Assembly (NCBI GenBank): GCA_019242465.1
Contig: JAFAVL010000783.1
Coordinates: 1 to 5,285, forward strand
Length of the DNA: 5,285 bases
From: Chroococcidiopsidaceae cyanobacterium CP_BM_RX_35
GTDB lineage: Bacteria > Cyanobacteriota > Cyanobacteriia > Cyanobacteriales > Chroococcidiopsidaceae
Direction: 5' to 3'
A program made the translations under genes and the position numbers. The first letter of the stretch is position 1. Each line of letters opens with the position of its first letter. The notes beneath the pieces were generated by a model that saw nothing but the letters and a program-made list of their open reading frames with translations, was not told the origin of the DNA and ran no database searches. Shown piece by piece: positions 1 to 5,285 of the stretch.

Positions 1-3000
1 ACTGCTCGCGCCATCGAAAAAATCGGCGTAGAAGAAGTCTTTGTCCGTTCACCTCTGACCTGTGAAGCGGCTCGCTCAGTCTGCCAGCACTGCTACGGTT
101 GGAGTCTGGCTCATGCCCAGTTGGTAGATTTAGGGGAAGCTGTAGGGATTATTGCTGCTCAAAGTATTGGGGAGCCAGGCACCCAGTTGACTATGCGGAC
201 GTTCCACACTGGAGGTGTGTTTACTGGAGAAGTCGCTAGGCAAGTGCGGGCTACCCATGATGGAGTTGTCCGTATCCCGCGCACCTTGCGGACTAGGGCG
301 TTTAGAACCAGACATGGGGAAGATGCCCTATTTGTCGAAGCCAATGGCACGTTGACTCTGGAAGTCAAGAAAGAGGGAGAGGAGGGATTCACTCCACTGA
401 TGATTCCCGTGACTCAGGGGTCAACGCTCTACATTACAGATGGCAAAAAGGTGAGTATTAATCAATTGCTTGCCGAAGTGGCAATTGGTGCTCGGACGAA
501 TCGGGCTCACACAGAAAAAGCGACCAAGGATGTTGCCTCAGATTTGGCTGGAGAGGTGAAATTTGCGGATGTCATACCGGAAGAGAAAACCGATCGCCAA
601 GGCAACACGACCACAACGGCTGCTCGTGGCGGCTTGATTTGGATTTTATCTGGGGAAGTTTATAACCTGCCTCCTGGTGCTGAACCATGCGTCGTCAACG
701 GTGATGCTGTAAAGGCTGACAGTGTTTTGGCAGAGACCAAGCTCAGCACCGTACATGGAGGTATGGTGCGATTGCCTTCCGTCACTGGAGGCACTCCTGC
801 CCGTCGGGAGCGAGAGATTGAAATTATCACCGCATCAGTGGTTTTAGACACTGCTACTGTGCGGGTAGAAAGTGCCCAAGGTCGAGACCACTACTTAATC
901 GACACCACATCTGGTCAATCATTCTCACTTCTAGCCACCCCAGGCACCAAGGTGCAGAACGGTCAGGTAGTGGCAGAATTAATTGACGATCGCTATCGCA
1001 CTACGACTGGCGGCTTGATTAAATATGCTGGTGTAGAAGTAGCGAAGAAGGGTAAGGCGAAACAGGGCTACGAAGTGGTGCAGGGAGGCACGCTGCTGTG
1101 GATTCCTGAAGAGAGCCACGAAGTTAATAAAGATATCTCCCTACTAGCAGTGGAAAACGGTCAATATGTTGAGGCCGGTACCGAAGTTGTAAAAGATATT
1201 TTCTGCCAGAACAGTGGAGTTGTAGAAGCCACTGAAAAAAATGACATCCTGCGGGAGTTAGTAATTAAGCCCGGAGAAGTGTTGCTAGTCGATGACCCGG
1301 AGTCTGTAAAAGACCGAGATGGCACGCTCGGACAACCAGGGGAAGAGATCCTGCCCGGACATGTTCTCTCCGAACTATGCTACATCGAGTGCTTGATGTC
1401 GCCAGAAGGTCCAGCGCTGCTACTAAGGCCAGTAACGGAATATCCAGTGCCAGAGCAGCCGTCCGTACCTTCGACCCGTACAGGATCTCAATCAGGTCGC
1501 TCGATTGAACTACGTGCTGTACAGCGCTTGCCCTATAAAGATTCTGAGCGGGTGAAATCTGTAGATGGTGTGGAACTGCTCAGAACCCAGCTAGTGCTGG
1601 AAATTGAGCAGATGCAACTAGCTGAATATGGGGGTCCCTTGCCGCCGATGGTCGCAGACATTGAACTGGTGCAGGATGCGGTGGACCCAGACATACAAAG
1701 ACTGCAACTGGTGATCTTGGAATCTTTAGTCATTCGTAAGGACATTGCTGCTGATGCCACTCAAGGTAGCACTCAGACGCGGCTGCTAGTAGAAGATGGG
1801 CAAGTTATTGCTCCAGGAGCAGTGGTAGCTCGGACTGAAATTCAGTGTAAAGAAGCTGGGGAAGTCCGGGGTGTCCGCGAAGGAACAGAAGCGATCCGCC
1901 GGATTTTGGTGTTAAGAGAGAGCGACTGTACGACCCTTTACTGCCCAGAAAAGCCCAAGATTAAGGCAGGTGGATTACTAGTCGCTGGGACTGAAATTGT
2001 CCCTGGTGTTTTTACAGAAGAATCAGGACAAATCCTCAAGGTTAAATCTAGAGCAGGGGCAGCAGGGGAAGCTGCAAGCGACTCTCTAGACCTGACACTC
2101 CCTGCTCAATCAAACGCCTACGAAGTCACTTTACGCACAGCTCGCCCCTACCGTGTCAGTCCTGGAGCTGTGTTGCAGATAGAGGATGGAGACTTGGTGC
2201 AGCGTGGTGACAACTTGGTGCTGTTGGTGTTTGAGCGTGCTAAAACTGGGGACATCATTCAAGGTCTACCCAGGATCGAAGAACTTCTAGAAGCACGTAA
2301 ACCCAAGGAAGCTTGCATTTTGGCTAAACTACCCGGAACTGCCGAGGTAGGCAGGCTAGAGGGTGAAACTGTTGATGTCAAGGTGATTTCAGACAATGGC
2401 ACCGTGACAGAATATCCAATCGGTCCTGGTCAGAATGTAGTGGTGTCGGATGGGACTGTTGTTGAAGCAGGAATGCCACTGACAGATGGTCCAGCTAACC
2501 CTCACGAGATTTTGGAGATTTTCTTCCAGCTCAACACCCAAGCCGGGATGTATGCGAATGCCCTAGAAGCCCTACAGCGAGTCCAGACGTTTTTGGTAAA
2601 TGAAGTCCAGCTGGTGTATCAATCACAGGGGATTGACATTGCCGACAAACACATTGAGGTAATAGTGCGGCAGATGACCTCTAAAGTGCGGATAGATGAT
2701 GGCGGCGATACCATCATGCTACCTGGAGAGTTAGTGGAACTGCGGCAGGTTGAGCAGGTCAATGAAGCAATGAGCATCACTGGCAGGGCTAAGGCGCTAT
2801 ATACACCAGTATTACTGGGGATCACCAAGGCATCGCTAAATACTGATAGCTTTATCTCTGCCGCATCATTCCAAGAAACAACTAGGGTGCTAACTGAGGC
2901 AGCGATCGAAGGCAAATCGGACTGGCTACGAGGTCTGAAGGAGAACGTAATTATTGGGCGATTAATTCCGGCTGGTACAGGTTTCAATGCCTATGAAGAA

Positions 3001-3273
3001 GTAGGAGTGGTCCAGGAGGATGTCTCTCTAGATCCAGGCACTGGATTTGAGGAAGGGGACGACCCACTAGATGTCGTACTTGATGACCGGACAGCTAGAG
3101 CCTACAGCTTAGAGGGAAATCTGGGAGGGGCTCCCCCACCAGGCTTCAGCTACGATCGCAGCTCCTTCGGCAACGAAGAAGATGATGATGAGTTGGAATT
3201 GATCAGCGATGAAGAAGACCCGCTCGATGACGACGATGACTACGAAGACGACGAGGAGGAGGATGAGGAGTAG
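1..3273 (+). CDS. rpoC2: DNA-directed RNA polymerase subunit beta'' (RpoC2), 5'-truncated by window edge
   Basis: This is the C-terminal part of the split beta-prime subunit of cyanobacterial RNA polymerase, which carries half of the catalytic machinery of transcription. The frame is open from base 1, giving 1090 codons before TAG. By alignment from memory with E. coli beta-prime, about 240-250 N-terminal residues are missing, consistent with the usual length of about 1300-1350. Visible landmarks, in window codons, are: zinc-site cysteines C21, C28 and C31 (E. coli C888/C895/C898); [20 protein letters not shown] leading into the trigger helix with M65, R66 and H69 (E. coli M932/R933/H936); the SI3 insertion at about 76-740; trigger-loop return [20 protein letters not shown] from about 750; [11 protein letters not shown] at 882; LLGITKASL at 938 through RLIPAGTGF ending at 995; then a 95-residue tail ending very acidic. 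The codon at 121 is TTG (Leu) inside the conserved core, so it is not a start. rpoB and rpoC1 are expected upstream. Confidence 0.98.
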   Translation, partial: TARAIEKIGVEEVFVRSPLTCEAARSVCQHCYGWSLAHAQLVDLGEAVGIIAAQSIGEPGTQLTMRTFHTGGVFTGEVARQVRATHDGVVRIPRTLRTRAFRTRHGEDALFVEANGTLTLEVKKEGEEGFTPLMIPVTQGSTLYITDGKKVSINQLLAEVAIGARTNRAHTEKATKDVASDLAGEVKFADVIPEEKTDRQGNTTTTAARGGLIWILSGEVYNLPPGAEPCVVNGDAVKADSVLAETKLSTVHGGMVRLPSVTGGTPARREREIEIITASVVLDTATVRVESAQGRDHYLIDTTSGQSFSLLATPGTKVQNGQVVAELIDDRYRTTTGGLIKYAGVEVAKKGKAKQGYEVVQGGTLLWIPEESHEVNKDISLLAVENGQYVEAGTEVVKDIFCQNSGVVEATEKNDILRELVIKPGEVLLVDDPESVKDRDGTLGQPGEEILPGHVLSELCYIECLMSPEGPALLLRPVTEYPVPEQPSVPSTRTGSQSGRSIELRAVQRLPYKDSERVKSVDGVELLRTQLVLEIEQMQLAEYGGPLPPMVADIELVQDAVDPDIQRLQLVILESLVIRKDIAADATQGSTQTRLLVEDGQVIAPGAVVARTEIQCKEAGEVRGVREGTEAIRRILVLRESDCTTLYCPEKPKIKAGGLLVAGTEIVPGVFTEESGQILKVKSRAGAAGEAASDSLDLTLPAQSNAYEVTLRTARPYRVSPGAVLQIEDGDLVQRGDNLVLLVFERAKTGDIIQGLPRIEELLEARKPKEACILAKLPGTAEVGRLEGETVDVKVISDNGTVTEYPIGPGQNVVVSDGTVVEAGMPLTDGPANPHEILEIFFQLNTQAGMYANALEALQRVQTFLVNEVQLVYQSQGIDIADKHIEVIVRQMTSKVRIDDGGDTIMLPGELVELRQVEQVNEAMSITGRAKALYTPVLLGITKASLNTDSFISAASFQETTRVLTEAAIEGKSDWLRGLKENVIIGRLIPAGTGFNAYEEVGVVQEDVSLDPGTGFEEGDDPLDVVLDDRTARAYSLEGNLGGAPPPGFSYDRSSFGNEEDDDELELISDEEDPLDDDDDYEDDEEEDEE
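226..2220 (+). other. SI3 (trigger-loop insertion) region of RpoC2, about 650 residues
   Basis: This marks the lineage-specific insertion inside the trigger loop; its limits are approximate. It starts a few residues after the trigger-helix motif [10 protein letters not shown] (codons 63-72) and ends before the conserved [12 protein letters not shown] segment (about 747). E. coli SI3 is about 190 residues, whereas cyanobacterial SI3 is known to be about 640, which fits here. It is known to be built from sandwich-barrel hybrid motifs. Recurrent short motifs of the form G-x-x-V-x-x-G-x-x-(L/V) are visible, for example around codons 232, 314, 384, 597 and 727. In published cyanobacterial polymerase structures this insertion forms an arch that contacts sigma. 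That role is inferred here from family knowledge. Confidence 0.85.
3175..3270 (+). other. Highly acidic C-terminal tail of RpoC2
   Basis: The last 32 codons encode 25 Asp/Glu residues; only four Leu/Ile plus Ser, Pro and Tyr interrupt them (seven non-acidic in total, three of them Leu). The segment lies about 60 residues beyond the last strongly conserved beta-prime block ([10 protein letters not shown], ending at codon 995) and is probably disordered. The codons mix GAT/GAC and GAA/GAG, so it is not a simple trinucleotide run. The function is unknown to me; acidic tails on transcription proteins can mimic nucleic acid or bind basic partners, but that is only inference. Confidence 0.8.
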
Positions 3274-3276
3274 ATA

Positions 3277-3303
3277 AAGAGGCAGGGGGACCCCTGCCCT
3301 CTT
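3277..3303. terminator. Hairpin between convergent rpoC2 and htrA, likely bidirectional terminator
   Basis: A GC-rich inverted repeat, GGCAGGGG (3281-3288) against CCCCTGCC (3291-3298), fills the 32-bp gap between the two stop codons. It extends outward through AAGA/TCTT after skipping one C at 3299. With a four-base loop the stem has at least seven uninterrupted pairs before the bulge. Read on the minus strand it is followed by CTCTTTATCT, a modest U-rich tail suited to ending htrA. On the plus strand the tail (CTTCTCT) is poor in U, so termination of rpoC2 there is less certain. The right arm abuts the htrA stop codon at 3306-3308. Confidence 0.7.
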
Positions 3304-3305
3304 CT

Positions 3306-4580
3306 CTACGCTGCGTCAGCCAATTGGGCTGTCCTCACTGCTAACTTTTGGCTGCGATCGCCCCGTTGAACTTGGAGCTGTAGTTCTTGACCAACATGGC
3401 TATTGTCAACTAGACTCTGCAACTCCTGGGCTGTAGAGATCTGTTGCCCGTCTATTTGGACAATCACATCACCTCGACGCAAGCCTGCTGCTGCTGCTGG
3501 GGTATTAGGTAAAACCCTAACCACTAATACACCCTTAATTTCTGGAACTTGAATCGGAGAATTGGGGTCATTGTTGTTTTGCTGTGCCAGTTGAGGCGTT
3601 AAATTGGCTGTTTGCACTCCTATATAGGGATGAGGAACTTTTTCCCCGCGCATCAGTTGGTTTTTAATAGCTTTGGCTTTGTCAATCGGGATGGCAAAGC
3701 CAATTCCCATCGCGTCAGCCCGGATAGCGGTGTTAATGCCGATGACTTCACCACGAGCGTTCAATAAGGGACCACCGGAATTACCAGGGTTGATCGCCGC
3801 ATCGGTTTGAATAAATTCAAGGCGTTTGTCAGGAATACCGACATCGGCACTGGTGCGTTTGAGGGTACTAACAATACCTAGGGTGACGGTGTTATCCAGT
3901 CCTACAGGGTTACCAACTGCGATCGCCCAGTCTCCTACCTGTACCGCGCTAGAGTCACCCAGAGGAGCTGCTGGCAAATTGTTCCCCCTCGGATTAATCT
4001 TAACCACCGCCAAATCGGTCACTTCATCCGCACCTTGAACTTTGCCTTCAAAGGTGCGTCCATCCTTTAAAGTTACAGTTACCTTATCAGCCTGATTGAC
4101 CACATGGGCATTGGTAAGAATCTCTCCACTAGGGTCAATAATCACACCTGAGCCCAAACCGATCAAACGCTCAGAGGGAAGCCGACGTTGAGAAAAATCA
4201 TCGCCAAAAAAGCGCCTGAAGAAAGGGTCATCGAACATTGGATCGGAAAAGTGACGAGTAATTGTGCGTTCTGTATCGATGCGCACAACAGCTGGACCCA
4301 CACGATTCACCGCCGCTGTCACAAAGCTCCTACTGCCAACAGTAGAATCTTCAACCTTGAGCTGGCGCTCTTGAGTTGCTGGAGGAAACTCCGCTGAACC
4401 CTTAAGAGCAACAATACCAGCAGGTGTAGTTGACAGGTTTGGTGCTGGCTCGTCAGCCTCGGCAGGTAATGCCCATAGGTTGCTTAACATCAGCACAATT
4501 CCTAGTGCGATCGCGAGCCCCTGAATCTTAATTATGCGTATGCATGGGCAAACTGCTAGAAATCTCTTCATAGAAACCAT
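3306..4580 (-). CDS. htrA: HhoA/HhoB/HtrA-family (Deg) serine endopeptidase with one PDZ domain
   Basis: This is an ATP-independent serine protease, probably with chaperone activity, that degrades misfolded proteins in the periplasm or lumen. It has 424 residues, a normal length for cyanobacterial Deg proteases. A basic start and a hydrophobic segment at about 21-37 are followed by an A-E-A site (40-42) before DEP, so either signal peptide cleavage or a membrane anchor is possible. The trypsin-like domain spans about 85-300, with catalytic triad H159 (LTNAHVV), D189 (VTDLAVV) and S268 (GNSGGPLL) all intact. The loop with DDPFFRRFFGDDF (117-129) is typical of the cyanobacterial group. A single PDZ domain covers about 318-418, with carboxylate-binding-loop-like PYIGVQ and GLRRGDVIVQIDG. 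The first ATG (4578-4580) is used; Met4 (4569-4571) is an equally possible start, and neither has a clear ribosome binding site. Which of the three cyanobacterial paralogues (HtrA, HhoA, HhoB) this is cannot be settled here. The gene is convergent with rpoC2 and divergent from tnpB. Confidence 0.96.
   Translation of the reverse strand: MVSMKRFLAVCPCIRIIKIQGLAIALGIVLMLSNLWALPAEADEPAPNLSTTPAGIVALKGSAEFPPATQERQLKVEDSTVGSRSFVTAAVNRVGPAVVRIDTERTITRHFSDPMFDDPFFRRFFGDDFSQRRLPSERLIGLGSGVIIDPSGEILTNAHVVNQADKVTVTLKDGRTFEGKVQGADEVTDLAVVKINPRGNNLPAAPLGDSSAVQVGDWAIAVGNPVGLDNTVTLGIVSTLKRTSADVGIPDKRLEFIQTDAAINPGNSGGPLLNARGEVIGINTAIRADAMGIGFAIPIDKAKAIKNQLMRGEKVPHPYIGVQTANLTPQLAQQNNNDPNSPIQVPEIKGVLVVRVLPNTPAAAAGLRRGDVIVQIDGQQISTAQELQSLVDNSHVGQELQLQVQRGDRSQKLAVRTAQLADAA
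3354..3361. repeat. HIP1 octamer
   Basis: GCGATCGC is the highly iterated palindrome of many cyanobacterial genomes. This copy lies within the 3' end of htrA. Confidence 0.9.
3919..3926. repeat. HIP1 octamer
   Basis: This is an exact GCGATCGC copy inside the protease domain of htrA, in the segment encoding GDWAIAVGN. Confidence 0.9.
4507..4514. repeat. HIP1 octamer
   Basis: This is an exact GCGATCGC copy in the signal/transmembrane segment of htrA, encoding part of GLAIALG. Confidence 0.9.
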
Positions 4581-4590
4581 TCGCTATTGT

Positions 4591-4604
4591 TTGTTGTGCA
4601 ACAA
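4591..4604. repeat. Short inverted repeat just upstream of htrA start
   Basis: TTGTTG (4591-4596) and CAACAA (4599-4604) form a perfect 6-bp inverted repeat with a 2-bp centre, lying 11-24 bases upstream of the htrA ATG on its transcribed side. It could be an operator, a small leader hairpin close to the ribosome binding region, or chance. There is no direct evidence for any of these. Confidence 0.35.
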
Positions 4605-4633
4605 GTCTCTTTAAAGCTATTTTTACCGAAATG

Positions 4634-4686
4634 TTGGCACAATGCCCGCTTCATCCGTGTAGCGGTGGGGTCGGGATGAATGCCAA
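4634..4686. repeat. Compound quasi-palindrome, possible IS200/IS605-type end or leader structure
   Basis: Outer arms TTGGCA (4634-4639) and TGCCAA (4681-4686) are complementary. Directly inside the right arm, GGATGAA (4674-4680) pairs with TTCATCC (4650-4656). The left side carries a 10-base bulge (4640-4649), and a 17-base G-rich loop closes the top. Competing small hairpins are also possible: GGCA-CAA-TGCC at 4636-4646, CCGC/GCGG at 4646-4649 and 4662-4665, and CCG/CGG at 4655-4665. Bulged imperfect palindromes near the tips are characteristic of IS200/IS605 elements, and this one lies 68 bases upstream of tnpB. It could equally be structure in the htrA leader RNA. Confidence 0.5.
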
Positions 4687-4714
4687 CCAATAAAAAAAGC
4701 ACGGAGCGCAACCT

Positions 4715-4720
4715 TATGAT
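4715..4720 (+). promoter_or_regulatory. Candidate -10 element for tnpB
   Basis: TATGAT (five of six matches to TATAAT) lies 33 bases upstream of the GTG start. No recognisable -35 hexamer is found 16-18 bases upstream, where the sequence is A-rich. An overlapping alternative is TAAAAT at 4720-4725. Weak transcription would be in keeping with tnpB genes generally. The element overlaps the minus-strand -10 candidate. Confidence 0.3.
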
Positions 4721-4745
4721 AAAATAAATCCATAAACCAGCTCAA
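4716..4745 (-). promoter_or_regulatory. Candidate sigma70-type promoter reading toward htrA
   Basis: On the minus strand, TTGAGC (4745-4740, four of six matches to TTGACA) is separated by 18 bases from TATCAT (4721-4716, five of six matches to TATAAT). Transcription would begin near 4709 and give htrA a leader of about 130 nt that includes the whole quasi-palindrome at 4634-4686. It is the best promoter I find for htrA. Closer candidates such as TTGTGC/TAGCTT around 4613-4641 match poorly. The site lies very near tnpB and may be part of the mobile element. The region is AT-rich, so a chance match is possible. Confidence 0.4.
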
Positions 4746-4753
4746 TAGTTGTT

Positions 4754-5285
4754 GTGTTCGTACTGGAAGCAAAACTAAGAGGGTCGGATAATCAGTTCCA
4801 AGTCATCGACGAGATGATTAGGACTGCTGGCTTTATCCGTAACAAGTGTATTAGATACTGGATGGACAATCGGGGTATTGGACAATACGACTTGTCTCGC
4901 CTCTGTAAGGAACTGGCGGCTGAGTACGAATGGGCTAGGTCACTCAATTCGATGGCGCGTCAGGCTTCTGCCGAACGAGCGTGGCAATCGATTAAGCGTT
5001 TCTACGACAACTGCAAACATCCTTCTATTAAGAAGAAGGGGTATCCCAAATTTAAAAAAGCCCGTTCTGTCGAATACAAAACTAGCGGCTATAAGTTGTC
5101 TGTTGATAGACAATCTATCACCTTCATTGACGGCTTTAAGGCTGGTACATTTCGCATGATTGGTGCGACTGACCTCAACTACTATCAACTCGGACAAATT
5201 AAGCGAGTAAGGGTAGTTAGACGCGCTGATGGGTACTACGCTCAGTTTTGTATAGAACACGAGCGTAGGGAAGAAATCCCACCAA
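4754..5285 (+). CDS. tnpB: IS200/IS605-family TnpB (OrfB), 3'-truncated by window edge
   Basis: TnpB is an RNA-guided DNA nuclease carried by IS200/IS605 and related elements and an ancestor of Cas12. The frame is open for 177 codons to the window end, out of about 400 usual for the family. The GTG at 4754 is chosen because translation then begins (M)FVLEAKLRGS, matching the usual cyanobacterial TnpB start; the frame is closed upstream by TAA at 4733-4735, and no ATG lies near. Recognisable family segments are RTAGFIRNKCIRYWMDN (residues 23-39), SLNSMARQASAERAWQSIKRF (63-83), the basic GYPKFKKARSVEYKTSGYKLS stretch (96-116) and KRVRVVRRADGYYAQFCIE (150-168). Together these cover the N-terminal helical and wedge-like part. 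The RuvC catalytic residues and zinc finger lie beyond the window, so activity cannot be judged. There are no frameshifts in the visible part. No tnpA precedes it, so this may be a tnpB-only (IS1341-like) element. Confidence 0.93.
   Translation, partial: MFVLEAKLRGSDNQFQVIDEMIRTAGFIRNKCIRYWMDNRGIGQYDLSRLCKELAAEYEWARSLNSMARQASAERAWQSIKRFYDNCKHPSIKKKGYPKFKKARSVEYKTSGYKLSVDRQSITFIDGFKAGTFRMIGATDLNYYQLGQIKRVRVVRRADGYYAQFCIEHERREEIPP
4754..5285 (+). mobile_element. Left part of an IS200/IS605-superfamily element (boundary unknown)
   Basis: The element is inferred from tnpB; the coordinates cover only the gene. The true left end lies upstream, somewhere between the htrA start (4580) and 4753, possibly at the quasi-palindrome 4634-4686. 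These elements have no terminal inverted repeats and make no target duplication, so the tip cannot be read from one end. The right end and the guide (omega/reRNA) region are outside the window. Confidence 0.75.

Larger units (their letters stand above)
4581..4753. other. Divergent intergenic region between htrA and tnpB
   Basis: These 173 bp separate the two divergent starts and hold no credible gene; an in-frame stop at 4733-4735 closes the tnpB frame upstream. The region contains an inverted repeat near htrA (4591-4604), a compound quasi-palindrome (4634-4686), an A-rich run (4691-4698) and AT-rich promoter-like sequence (4711-4735). No tnpA transposase gene fits here, so if the neighbouring element is a two-gene IS605 type, tnpA is not in the usual upstream position. 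The left boundary of the element must lie somewhere in this interval, but I cannot place it. Confidence 0.75.

Noticed and set aside
121..123. Possible start codon for rpoC2 at 121
   Set aside because: The codon is TTG encoding Leu inside the conserved [12 protein letters not shown] block, and the frame is open with conserved zinc-site cysteines upstream to base 1.
2619..2987. Minus-strand open frame of about 122 codons opposite rpoC2
   Set aside because: It mirrors the most conserved RpoC2 C-terminal block; its low-complexity Ser/Ile-rich translation is typical of an antisense shadow.
4539..4557. Possible lipobox (LAVC) at the HtrA N-terminus
   Set aside because: Val precedes the Cys instead of Gly/Ala/Ser, and the hydrophobic segment follows the Cys instead of preceding it, so lipoprotein processing is unlikely.
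4613..4641. htrA promoter candidate TTGTGC-17-TAGCTT on the minus strand
   Set aside because: Each hexamer matches consensus at only about three of six positions, clearly poorer than the TTGAGC/TATCAT pair further upstream.
4714..4735. TTATG/CATAA hairpin upstream of tnpB
   Set aside because: Only five AT-rich pairs with a 12-base loop; too weak to annotate and expected by chance in this AT-rich stretch.
4940..5260. Minus-strand open frame of about 106 codons opposite tnpB, and a plus-strand one at 4878-5159
   Set aside because: Both lie over the clearly conserved TnpB frame and show no recognisable family features or signals.
1..5285. tRNA, rRNA, CRISPR array or riboswitch
   Set aside because: I saw no cloverleaf arms, no regularly spaced direct repeats and no familiar aptamer core; nearly all of the window is explained by three protein genes.

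Overview
The window is cyanobacterial chromosomal DNA. Three things point there. First, it carries an RNA polymerase beta-prime C-terminal part as a separate subunit (RpoC2), with the very large trigger-loop insertion (SI3) typical of cyanobacteria. Second, it carries a HhoA/HhoB/HtrA-type serine protease with a cyanobacterial-style N-terminal loop. Third, it holds three exact copies of the cyanobacterial HIP1 octamer GCGATCGC. I cannot name a genus from the sequence.

Layout. Bases 1-3273 (+) are the C-terminal four fifths or so of rpoC2; the 5' end lies outside the window. A 32-bp gap (3274-3305) contains a strong GC-rich hairpin, probably a shared terminator. Bases 3306-4580 (-) are a complete, convergent htrA/deg-family protease gene with signal segment, trypsin-like domain and one PDZ domain. 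Bases 4581-4753 are a 173-bp non-coding region with candidate promoters on both strands, a complex quasi-palindrome and a short inverted repeat next to the htrA start. Bases 4754-5285 (+) are the 5' part of an IS200/IS605-family tnpB gene. It starts with GTG and runs off the window end.

How the parts relate. rpoC2 is core transcription machinery, and htrA is an independent envelope protein-quality-control gene that meets rpoC2 tail to tail. The tnpB gene is the edge of a mobile element lying head to head with htrA, with no tnpA between them. The most interesting region is therefore the htrA-tnpB divergent intergenic. There, the best minus-strand promoter candidate for htrA sits close to the tnpB start and may belong to the element rather than to the host gene. 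I see no undescribed multi-gene system. The points worth checking are this element/htrA junction, the acidic tail of RpoC2, and the repeat architecture of its SI3 insertion.
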